Of a stretch of 7,018 nt of DNA, positions 1 to 6,174 are shown piece after piece. Position 1 is the first letter of the stretch. Each line of letters begins with the position of its first letter. A program made the position numbers and the translations under genes. This DNA is from Desulfobacterales bacterium (lineage in GTDB: Bacteria > Desulfobacterota > Desulfobacteria > Desulfobacterales > RPRI01), in NCBI GenBank assembly GCA_030689795.1, contig JAUYEO010000362.1:1-7018 (forward strand). The letters run 5' to 3'. The notes beneath the pieces were generated by a model that worked only from the letters and a program-made list of their open reading frames with translations, made no database searches and was not told the DNA's origin.

Positions 1-801
1 CTTACAATAGCAGGCTCTGATCCTTCGGGCGGCGCAGGAATCCAGGCCGATCTTAAAACGTTTCACGCTCACGGTGTTTTCGGCATGAGTGTGATAACAG
101 CCGTGACGGTTCAGAACACGAAGAAAGTATCTGGCGTTCAGGAGATCAATCCCCATATCGTGCGTGACCAGATTCTTTGTCTGTTTGAAGATATACATAT
201 TGATGCCGTTAAAATCGGAATGGTTTCCGGCATAAAACTGATTGAAACAATTGCGGGCGCTCTTGGGGAAATCAATCTGCCTCCTGTGGTCCTTGACCCT
301 GTCATGATTTCAAAAAGCGGGTACAGCCTTCTTAAAAAAGATGCGCGGGATGCCCTTGTCGAAAATCTCTTTCCCCTTGCGGAAGTTGTTACTCCGAACA
401 TTTACGAAGCTGAAGCCCTGACGGACGAAAAAATTGAAAGCATAGATGAAATGAAACACGCAGCGGCAAGGATTTTAAGACTCGGCGCCAAAAAAGTAGT
501 TGTAAAAGGAGGGCATCTCGGCGGGAAACTCGCAACGGATATTTTATACGACGGGATTCTTTTCAAGGAACTGACGAGTAAAAGGATTGAGACAAAAAAC
601 ACGCATGGAACAGGCTGCACCTTTTCTTCCGCGATAGCGGCAAATCTTGCGAAAGGCATCGATTTTTTCAATGCCGTCTCTGATGCAAAGGCATATATAA
701 CTGGAGCCATAGAGCATTCGCTTGAAATCGGGCACGGGCACGGCCCTGTCGACCATTTCTTCAATTTTCACGAAAGAGCCGGAAAATCAGATGGAAAGTA
801 A
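1..801 (+). CDS. thiD: Hydroxymethylpyrimidine/phosphomethylpyrimidine kinase ThiD (5' partial)
   Basis: ThiD phosphorylates 4-amino-5-hydroxymethyl-2-methylpyrimidine (HMP) to HMP-P and then HMP-PP, the pyrimidine half of thiamin phosphate, in the cytoplasm. The frame is open from base 1. Counting from there, the visible 266 residues begin LTIAGSDPSGGAGIQAD, the conserved ribokinase-fold N-terminus of ThiD, so only about 5-12 residues and the start codon should be missing; the first in-window ATG (85) is internal. Other family marks are GMVSG (73-77), DPVM (99-102), the GTGCT anion-hole motif (203-207, with Cys206 where many ribokinase-family enzymes have Asp) and the GHGHGP tail (244-249). 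Length is normal for a stand-alone ThiD. A fusion to an upstream domain such as ThiE cannot be excluded, because the upstream sequence is outside the window. The 3' end overlaps cytX by 11 nt, which indicates co-transcription. Confidence 0.95.
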   Translation, partial: LTIAGSDPSGGAGIQADLKTFHAHGVFGMSVITAVTVQNTKKVSGVQEINPHIVRDQILCLFEDIHIDAVKIGMVSGIKLIETIAGALGEINLPPVVLDPVMISKSGYSLLKKDARDALVENLFPLAEVVTPNIYEAEALTDEKIESIDEMKHAAARILRLGAKKVVVKGGHLGGKLATDILYDGILFKELTSKRIETKNTHGTGCTFSSAIAANLAKGIDFFNAVSDAKAYITGAIEHSLEIGHGHGPVDHFFNFHERAGKSDGK

Positions 802-1972
802 ACAATCTTTAACATCAGCCAACCTTTTTTTTCTCTGGTTCGGAGCAGCCGTTTCGGTCGCAGAAATACTTACAGGCGGATATCTTGCCGATCTCGGAGT
901 TTCAAAAGGCATTTGGGCCATCATCTTGGGGCATCTTGCGGGAACAGCCCTGCTTGTAGCAGCCGGGATCATAGGATTCAATGAGAAGCTTCCTTCCATA
1001 ATGTCCACCCGGATATCGTTCGGAAGGCAGGGATCTTATCTCATATCCGTTATAAACATACTGCAGCTCATAGGCTGGACAGCCATAATGATTATCGTTG
1101 GGGGAAGAGCGATCAATGTCGTCACATCTTCACTCTGGAATTTCGACAACATCGCAGTTCAATCAGTTGTAATGGGGCTTTTAATAGGAATCTGGGTCCT
1201 TTCCGGATTCCATGGGTTCAAAAAATTAAACATGACGGCTGTTTTTCTCCTTCTTATCCTGACCATTGTAATGACTGTCGTTATTTTCAGGCAGACTCCG
1301 GACCTTTCGATCGTTAAAAGTCCGGGGTTTTTCGGAACCGGATTCGAGCTTTCCATAATCATGCCGATAAGCTGGTTTCCCCTGATAGCGGATTATACTT
1401 CCCTGTCGGAATCAAAAAAAGGAGCCTGGGTTGCGCCGTTTGCAGGGTATTTCACCGGAAGCTGCTGGATGTACGGCATCGGAATGTTCGGCGGAATATA
1501 TTCCGGTTCACCTGATCCGACAGGCATGATGCTTGCCGCAAACCTCGGCATCATCGCCCTTATGATAATCGGCCTGTCAACCATCACAACGACATTTCTG
1601 GATGTTCACTCGGCGGCGATCTCACTTTTGAATATCTTTCCCAGGATAAAAAGAGGACTTGCCGGAGCCGTTTTCGCTCTTTTGGGGACTCTTCTTGCAA
1701 TCTTTTTTCCCATGGAACAATACACTTCCTTTCTGTATATCCTGGGCTCCGTTTTTTCTCCGCTTATATCTATTCTGCTTACAGACTATTTCATTCTCAA
1801 AACCGATTCGCGGAATAAAAAGGCGGACCCTGTTGCGATGGCCTCTCTCGCTGCAGGCATTATCTTTTACTACTTTATCAAACCGTTTCAGATAATGACC
1901 GGCCCCACGCTTTTAACAATAATATTCACTTTCATGATCCATTTTATTTTAAGAAAGGTTTTTAAAAAATAA
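791..1972 (+). CDS. cytX: CytX-type NCS1 transporter, probable hydroxymethylpyrimidine permease
   Basis: A 393-residue inner-membrane protein of the NCS1 nucleobase/cation symporter family (cytosine permease relatives). About 12 hydrophobic segments are visible, roughly at 11-30, 41-62, 84-108, 124-139, 148-166, 186-200, 213-235, 248-268, 288-306, 313-331, 347-365 and 371-387. Family-type motifs include LQLIGW (91-96) and WFPLIADYT (195-203). Resemblance is to CytX, the branch repeatedly found in thiamin operons and predicted by comparative genomics to take up HMP; true cytosine permease (CodB) is the main alternative. The neighbouring HMP kinase gene favours HMP. The reading frame extends upstream to an ATG at 722, but that lies deep in thiD. 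ATG 791 gives MESKQSL just before the first membrane helix and the usual short operon overlap. The Shine-Dalgarno sequence is weak, so translational coupling to thiD is likely. Substrate assignment is inference. Confidence 0.88.
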   Translation: MESKQSLTSANLFFLWFGAAVSVAEILTGGYLADLGVSKGIWAIILGHLAGTALLVAAGIIGFNEKLPSIMSTRISFGRQGSYLISVINILQLIGWTAIMIIVGGRAINVVTSSLWNFDNIAVQSVVMGLLIGIWVLSGFHGFKKLNMTAVFLLLILTIVMTVVIFRQTPDLSIVKSPGFFGTGFELSIIMPISWFPLIADYTSLSESKKGAWVAPFAGYFTGSCWMYGIGMFGGIYSGSPDPTGMMLAANLGIIALMIIGLSTITTTFLDVHSAAISLLNIFPRIKRGLAGAVFALLGTLLAIFFPMEQYTSFLYILGSVFSPLISILLTDYFILKTDSRNKKADPVAMASLAAGIIFYYFIKPFQIMTGPTLLTIIFTFMIHFILRKVFKK

Positions 1973-1975
1973 ATT

Positions 1976-2506
1976 ATGGGAAATCAGCATCCGGAACCGG
2001 CAAAGAGTTATACCCGCAAGGCTGCATATGCGGTCGTTCTTGCGGCAGCAGGAATCGCGCTATCTCCATACACCTCTTTTCCCGTCGGGATTGCCAAAAT
2101 AAATCCTACCCAGCATTTCATCAACATGCTGGGGGCGGTACTCCTCGGCCCTTTCTGGGCGATGGTAACGGCTGCCGTCATCGGCCTGATCCGGAATGTA
2201 ATGGGAGTCGGCACCATTCTCGCATTTCCCGGAGGGATGATCGGAGCCATCCTTGCCGGCTATCTCTTCCGGTATACACGGAATTTGTATATCGGGGCAT
2301 TCGGCGAAGTGATCGGGTCAGGGATTATCGCCCCTGTCGTAAGCTCGCTTTTTTTTGCTCCCGTATTGATGGGGAAAGCAATACCTCTTGTCGCGCTTAT
2401 TCCTTCCTTCCTTGCAAGTTCGGTGACCGGGGCAATCCTTGGAATCATATCTGTGAAGGCATTGATCCGCGCGGATATTCTGTATCCTGAAAGTTATAAT
2501 GCCTGA
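1976..2506 (+). CDS. thiW: ThiW, substrate-binding S component of an ECF transporter (probable hydroxyethylthiazole)
   Basis: A 176-residue, very hydrophobic protein with five or six membrane segments (about 15-33, 49-73, 81-98, 105-128, 136-163). The stretch FPVGIAKINPTQH (35-47), followed by the GAVLLGP, IRNVMGVGT and AFPGG blocks, is what I recognise as the ThiW family of ECF S components. ThiW is predicted from genome context to bind the thiazole precursor of thiamin. S components capture the vitamin or precursor in the membrane and need an energising module; here the ATPase and T component follow directly. The start codon lies 3 nt after the cytX stop, in the same frame, so no start further upstream is possible. 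The nearest purine stretch (aagaaagg, 1951-1957) is too far away for a good ribosome binding site, which again suggests coupled translation. The stop overlaps the next ATG by 1 nt. Confidence 0.9.
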   Translation: MGNQHPEPAKSYTRKAAYAVVLAAAGIALSPYTSFPVGIAKINPTQHFINMLGAVLLGPFWAMVTAAVIGLIRNVMGVGTILAFPGGMIGAILAGYLFRYTRNLYIGAFGEVIGSGIIAPVVSSLFFAPVLMGKAIPLVALIPSFLASSVTGAILGIISVKALIRADILYPESYNA

Positions 2507-4029
2507 TGCATTACTCTCATACGATAAAAATAAGCAGCCTTAAATATTCCTACCGGGAAGAAACGGCATTCCCTGTGTTGAACGGAATAGATCTTACATC
2601 CGGGGAAAATGAATATATTCTCCTTTGCGGGGCGAGCGGCTCCGGAAAATCAACCCTATGCCGCACCTTTAACGGCCTTATTCCTCATTTTTACGGCGGG
2701 TCTCTCGAAGGATATGTGCGAATAGCCGGAGTCGACACTACCATCCGGACAGTCGGAGATATGCTTGAACTGGTCGGAATGGTCTTTCAAAATCCTGAAG
2801 CACAGCTCTTCTGCAGCACCGTCGAGCATGAAATTGCCTTCGGTCTTGAAAGCCTGGGACTTGCACCGTCTGAAATAAAAAGCAGAGTCAAGCGGGCGGC
2901 GGAAAAACTTTCCATTGCGGATCTTCTTCACCGCAATCCCCATACTCTCTCGGACGGCGAAAAACAACTTGTTGCGATAGCGGCTGCAACCGCGCTGTCG
3001 CCGAAATTAATTGTGCTCGACGAGCCCTACGCGAATCTGGACCCTTCGAACGTGCAGGGAGTCCGCTGCGCCTTAAAAGAGATCCGCAGGCAGGGGGTAT
3101 GCATCGTTATCGCCGAACACCGCCTCCATTACACGCTCCCTGATGTCGACCGCGTTGCTGTTATTCACAACGGCCGTATTGTAATTGACACACCTCCCGC
3201 ACTGCTTCTGCCGCGCTATGTAAAAGAGTACGGCCTCGAATTTCCTCTTTACGGACCTAGGGAGGAAAAAATCGAAATTCCCGGCCCGCCGCCCGGAGCC
3301 GAAACGGTTCTTTCCGTCGAAAACATCTCTTTTTCCAGAAATGGGACATCCCTTCTGAAAGATATCAGTTTTACTCTGCGTAAAGGAGAGTGCATCGCAG
3401 TTCTGGGAGCAAACGGAGCCGGAAAGACCACGCTTCTCAAGCACATAAATGGACTTTACAGACCGGATAAAGGAAAAATCACTCTCATGGAACTTGACAC
3501 GTCGCAAAAGAAAATTCCGGAACTTGCGCGATATGCCGGCATAGCCTTTCAGAATCCGGACAGCCAGTTTTTCAAGCTGAACGTGCGGGATGAAATATCG
3601 GCAGGAGCCGATGCTCTCAATTGTTATGACGAAAAATGGATAAACAGTCTGGTTGATCTTTTCGGCCTGGAAAAGTTGTTAAAACGCGCGCCTTACCGGC
3701 TGAGCGGAGGAGAGAAAAAACGTGTTGCCTTTGCTTCGGCCCTTGCCGCAAAACCGGCCGTTCTTGCGCTTGACGAGCCTACGGCAGGACAGGACGCCCG
3801 TTTCCGTTCTGCACTTTCAGGCTTTTTATCCGAACTCACGGCGGAAGGAATCGCCGTTCTTCTCGTAACCCATGATCTTTTATTTGCAAAACAGAATGCG
3901 CACCGGTTTCTACTCATGGCAAAGGGTAAAATAATTTCCGAAGGAACGCCCGGCAAGGTAATCTCCGATAAAACAGCTATGCGGCTTGCGGGCCTTCTAC
4001 CTGCTGAAAGGATGAAAGATGACGCTTGA
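2506..4029 (+). CDS. Double-domain ECF transporter ATPase (two fused ABC domains)
   Basis: A 507-residue cytoplasmic protein carrying two ABC ATPase domains, like YkoD-type energising subunits in which the two ECF A proteins are fused. Domain 1 (about 5-245) has Walker A GASGSGKST (42-50), Q-loop VFQNP (Q95), signature LSDGEKQ (148-154), Walker B LIVLDEP (168-174, E173) and H-loop H205. Domain 2 (about 265-495) has Walker A GANGAGKTT (301-309), Q-loop AFQNPDSQ (Q349), signature LSGGEKK (399-405), Walker B VLALDEPT (419-426, E424) and H-loop H456. The PTAGQD string after the second Walker B is typical of ECF ATPases. A Pro-rich linker (about 252-264) joins the halves. Both sites keep their catalytic residues. 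The only deviation is Asp for the second Gly in the first signature. Position between the S and T genes indicates it powers ThiW-dependent uptake. Translation starts 1 nt inside the thiW stop. Confidence 0.93.
   Translation: MHYSHTIKISSLKYSYREETAFPVLNGIDLTSGENEYILLCGASGSGKSTLCRTFNGLIPHFYGGSLEGYVRIAGVDTTIRTVGDMLELVGMVFQNPEAQLFCSTVEHEIAFGLESLGLAPSEIKSRVKRAAEKLSIADLLHRNPHTLSDGEKQLVAIAAATALSPKLIVLDEPYANLDPSNVQGVRCALKEIRRQGVCIVIAEHRLHYTLPDVDRVAVIHNGRIVIDTPPALLLPRYVKEYGLEFPLYGPREEKIEIPGPPPGAETVLSVENISFSRNGTSLLKDISFTLRKGECIAVLGANGAGKTTLLKHINGLYRPDKGKITLMELDTSQKKIPELARYAGIAFQNPDSQFFKLNVRDEISAGADALNCYDEKWINSLVDLFGLEKLLKRAPYRLSGGEKKRVAFASALAAKPAVLALDEPTAGQDARFRSALSGFLSELTAEGIAVLLVTHDLLFAKQNAHRFLLMAKGKIISEGTPGKVISDKTAMRLAGLLPAERMKDDA
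4007..4012 (+). promoter_or_regulatory. Shine-Dalgarno sequence of the T-component gene
   Basis: AAAGGA lies 6 nt before ATG 4019, inside the last codons of the ATPase gene. It fixes the start of the T component at 4019, with an 11-nt overlap between the genes. Confidence 0.7.
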
Positions 4030-4681
4030 TCCGAGAACAAAACTTCTCCTTTCCGTTTTTTACGTCATTCTTGTCGTGTTTTCATACGAACTTCTCCCGC
4101 TTCTTTTTGAATGGGTGTTCATTCTGCTTCTTATTCTTATTGCAGGAAAAACAAAAGAGCATTTGCGCTGGTTTAAAGCCGTTGCTCCGATGGCAATATT
4201 TTTCGGCGCTGTAGTCTGGTGGTCTTCAGATGGAAAATCCGCATTTATTGCGGGATTCAAACTCGTAAACATCGCCTCGGTTTTTTTTGCCTTTTTTACC
4301 TCAACATCGCCCGAGGATCTGGGAAATGCGCTCGTAAAGGCCGGGATGCCGTATCCCGTTGCTTTTGTAATGAGCGTGTCTCTGCAGTTTGTTCCTGTTA
4401 TGGCTCGCAAAGCCGGAAACGTGCTCGATGCCCAGCGCTCAAGAGGTATTCCGATCGGGCCGGGATTGAAAGCCGTCCGGTATTTTCATGTTTTATTGGT
4501 ACCGGTGCTTATTCAGTCGATCCGGCTTGCGGAAGAGCTTGCTGAGGCAATGGAGTCCCGCGGTTTCGGACGCCCGGGGAGGACATTCCTTAAGGATTAC
4601 AAAATGCGCCCGGCAGATTGGATTGCCGTTTTTACGGGGATGTTACTTCTGGCGGCTTTCTTTTTGCTACGGCAAAGTTGA
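4019..4681 (+). CDS. ECF transporter transmembrane T component (EcfT/CbiQ family)
   Basis: A 220-residue membrane protein that couples ATP hydrolysis in the ABC subunits to toppling of the S component. It begins MTLDPRTKLL, the typical EcfT opening. Hydrophobic stretches are seen at about 10-28, 31-43, 55-67, 78-94, 112-127 and 202-217. The cytoplasmic coupling region (about 128-195) carries the two diagnostic Ala-x-x-Ser-Arg-Gly type motifs, AQRSRG (138-143) and AMESRGFG (177-184), whose arginines dock into the ATPase grooves. Length is somewhat short compared with shared EcfT proteins (about 260) but normal for dedicated T subunits such as YkoC. Leucine codons are dominated by CTT (15 of 31 by hand count), the style of this cluster. 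With thiW and the fused ATPase it completes one dedicated ECF transporter. Confidence 0.92.
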   Translation: MTLDPRTKLLLSVFYVILVVFSYELLPLLFEWVFILLLILIAGKTKEHLRWFKAVAPMAIFFGAVVWWSSDGKSAFIAGFKLVNIASVFFAFFTSTSPEDLGNALVKAGMPYPVAFVMSVSLQFVPVMARKAGNVLDAQRSRGIPIGPGLKAVRYFHVLLVPVLIQSIRLAEELAEAMESRGFGRPGRTFLKDYKMRPADWIAVFTGMLLLAAFFLLRQS

Positions 4682-4762
4682 TATATTTCATAAATCCGTG
4701 CAGCCCACCTCTGGCAGCGGAGAATGCGTTTACAGTTTCGGTTCAATAAGGAGATCAGTTAT
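4682..4762 (+). other. 81-nt leader between the T-component gene and thiM
   Basis: This is the only sizeable gap in the thiamin cluster; the preceding genes overlap or nearly touch. It holds a good ribosome binding site at its 3' end and a short stretch (4707-4724) resembling gapped pieces of the 3' half of a TPP riboswitch. I see no complete riboswitch and no clear promoter. It also marks the point where codon use changes. Confidence 0.5.
4748..4753 (+). promoter_or_regulatory. Shine-Dalgarno sequence of thiM
   Basis: AAGGAG ends 9 nt before ATG 4763. It decides the thiM start at 4763 over the in-frame ATG at 4724, which has no comparable site and would add 13 residues not expected for the family. 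Confidence 0.8.
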
Positions 4763-5584
4763 ATGACACTCAAACAAAATGAATTTGCACAACGTGCAGG
4801 AGAGACACTCGAACTGATTCGTGCCAACCGGCCTTTGGTCCATCATATCACCAATATGGTGGTGATGAATGATACGGCAAACGTGACCCTGCACGTGGGT
4901 GCACTGCCGGTCATGGCCCATGCGCCGCAGGAAGTGGCCGAGATGGCCGGCCTGGCCGGCGCACTGGTATTAAACATCGGCACCCTTACTTCGGAATGGA
5001 TAGAGTCGATGCTCATTGCCGGACGCAGAGCAAATGAGAGGATGGTCCCCATTGTCCTCGACCCGGTCGGCGCAGGCGCAACTAAATTGCGCACTGAAAG
5101 CAGTTTGAGATTGTTGCGTGAATTGCAAGTCGCGGTTCTGCGTGGAAATGCGGGCGAGATCGGCGCGTTAGCCGGCGCCGGAGGGGAAGTCAGGGGCGTG
5201 GAAAGCATTCGCGGCCTGGATGATCCCACGGCGACAGCCATGGCCCTGGCCAAGAAATACAAGACCGTGGTGGCAATCACCGGTGCGCGCGATATCCTGA
5301 GCGACGGCGAACGGGCGCTTGGCGTGGATAACGGCCATCCCTGGCTGTCCGCCAACACCGGAACGGGCTGCATGTCCACGGCCATTATCGGCGCCTTTTG
5401 CGCGGTGGAGAAAGATTACCTGACCGCCGCAGCAACCGCCCTGGCTTGCTACGGCCTGGCGGCGGAGATGGCAGCCACAGAGGCCAGGGGACCGGCCTCA
5501 TTCAAGGTCGCCTTGCTGGACAGTTTATACAACATGACGCCCACGCGTCTGGCTGAAGGAGCTAAAATAATCGATCTGACTTAA
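4763..5584 (+). CDS. thiM: Hydroxyethylthiazole kinase ThiM
   Basis: ThiM phosphorylates 4-methyl-5-(2-hydroxyethyl)thiazole with ATP, salvaging the thiazole half of thiamin. The protein has 273 residues, a normal family length, with a ribokinase-like fold. Marks seen are VHHITN (26-31, substrate pocket), LDPVGAGAT (99-107), RGNAGEIGALAG (127-138), GTGCMSTA (200-207, anion hole with Cys203 at the catalytic position) and GPASF (243-247). It lies downstream of the predicted thiazole transporter genes, so uptake and trapping by phosphorylation would be paired. Codon use differs sharply from upstream: of 32 leucines, 16 are CTG and 2 are CTT, whereas the T-component gene has 4 CTG and 15 CTT of 31. 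One 60-base line (5161-5220) holds 43 G/C. This suggests acquisition from a different genome, though strong expression bias or a different ancestry within the lineage could also explain it. Confidence 0.96.
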   Translation: MTLKQNEFAQRAGETLELIRANRPLVHHITNMVVMNDTANVTLHVGALPVMAHAPQEVAEMAGLAGALVLNIGTLTSEWIESMLIAGRRANERMVPIVLDPVGAGATKLRTESSLRLLRELQVAVLRGNAGEIGALAGAGGEVRGVESIRGLDDPTATAMALAKKYKTVVAITGARDILSDGERALGVDNGHPWLSANTGTGCMSTAIIGAFCAVEKDYLTAAATALACYGLAAEMAATEARGPASFKVALLDSLYNMTPTRLAEGAKIIDLT

Positions 5585-5733
5585 GGCTTGTCTGCACCCC
5601 TGACAGATATAGTAAATGTCATAAATATGTTCCGTTTGGGTATGGGTGCATATGCGATCCGCAGGAATTGATAATTATTTTTTGAACATACGAATCTTCC
5701 CTGTTATTATGCAGTCTCTTGCCGTGGGGAGCT
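5585..5733. other. Spacer between convergent thiM and the Spy-like gene
   Basis: This 149-nt stretch lies between the two stop codons. It contains a 7-bp inverted pair (TGCACCC at 5593-5599, GGGTGCA at 5644-5650, 44 nt apart), a GCATATGC palindrome (5648-5655) and an AT-rich run ending in six T (5678-5683). None forms a convincing intrinsic terminator, and no gene is visible. Confidence 0.5.
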
Positions 5734-6174
5734 TCAATACAATGGATTATTTCTGCGCCTGTCCTTTCCGGAACTTTCAGAAGATGAGCTAAGCTCTCTG
5801 AACCGCTTGATGCCAAGAATTTCTCTTACCATCATCAAAAACTGGAGCCGTTCAAAAGCAATTGCAGATCTTGCTTTTTCAAGATTTTTAAATTGTTCTT
5901 TGACAGCAGAGTCATTTCCTGTTTTATTTTCCAGAAGGTTGCGCAGCTCAAAACGTTCTTTTTCAACGGCACTTTTCAAGTCGATCATCCTGCGCATGCT
6001 TTCTACAAAGAGCGCATCTATCTTTTGACTCTCTTTCTCCGTCAAGTTAAGCTTTTTTAATATTGAAGAATCGTGCCACCATTTTCCCCCTGGCGCTCCA
6101 TCTCTCCCTAAGGCATCAGAAGTTAAAGCAAGCAGAATAATAAAAATACACAAAAATAGTTTTCTGTTTATCAT
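5734..6174 (-). CDS. Spy/CpxP-like periplasmic protein
   Basis: A 146-residue exported protein. Residues 1-24 form a signal peptide (MINRK, hydrophobic core 6-17, likely cleavage near ALG). The mature part is almost all helix-forming, with ILKKLNLTEKESQKI (38-52) matching the first LTxxQ-like block of Spy/CpxP/ZraP proteins, then a long charged helix (55-83) and a second helical pair (88-127), ending in a Ser-rich, basic tail (129-143). The second LTxxQ block is only loosely recognisable at VREILGIKRF (116-125). Relatives act as ATP-independent chaperones or as sensors of envelope or metal stress. The mature chain has one His (H34) and no Cys, so a metal-sensing role is not obvious. It is the last gene of the sigma operon: its ATG overlaps the anti-sigma stop by 4 nt. 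Assignment to the family is from helical pattern, signal peptide and context; exact function is not known. Confidence 0.78.
   Translation of the reverse strand: MINRKLFLCIFIILLALTSDALGRDGAPGGKWWHDSSILKKLNLTEKESQKIDALFVESMRRMIDLKSAVEKERFELRNLLENKTGNDSAVKEQFKNLEKARSAIAFERLQFLMMVREILGIKRFRELSSSSESSGKDRRRNNPLY

Noticed and set aside
722..790. Longer cytX start at ATG 722
   Set aside because: It would overlap thiD by 80 nt and add 23 polar residues before the first membrane helix, with no ribosome binding site. ATG 791 gives the expected family N-terminus.
3073..3507. Minus-strand 144-residue open frame inside the ATPase gene
   Set aside because: It lies opposite the domain linker and second Walker A of a clear ABC protein, with no recognisable domain and no ribosome binding site noted.
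4724..4762. Longer thiM start at ATG 4724
   Set aside because: There is no Shine-Dalgarno sequence before it, and the strong AAGGAG at 4748-4753 would then be inside the gene. The start at 4763 gives a normal ThiM length.
4936..4962. Repeated GGCC-rich words (GGCCGAGATGGCCGGCCTGG)
   Set aside because: They encode the ordinary Ala/Gly-rich helix AEMAGLAGA of ThiM and are explained by codon bias.
4843..5385. Minus-strand 180-residue open frame inside thiM
   Set aside because: It is antisense to a well-recognised enzyme, resembles no family and is explained by the GC-rich codon pattern of thiM.
1..5584. Complete TPP riboswitch controlling the thiamin cluster
   Set aside because: I found no CTGAGA-type 5' half paired with a 3' half in the window. 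If the operon has one, it would be upstream of base 1.
5653..5683. Intrinsic terminator after thiM (TGCG/CGCA stem, then six T)
   Set aside because: The stem is only 4 bp and the T-run starts 14 nt after it, too weak and too far away for a terminator.
5666..5684. Fur-box-like sequence (TTGATAATTATTTTTTG)
   Set aside because: Only one half resembles GATAAT and the other half is a T-run. It lies downstream of both flanking genes, not at a promoter.
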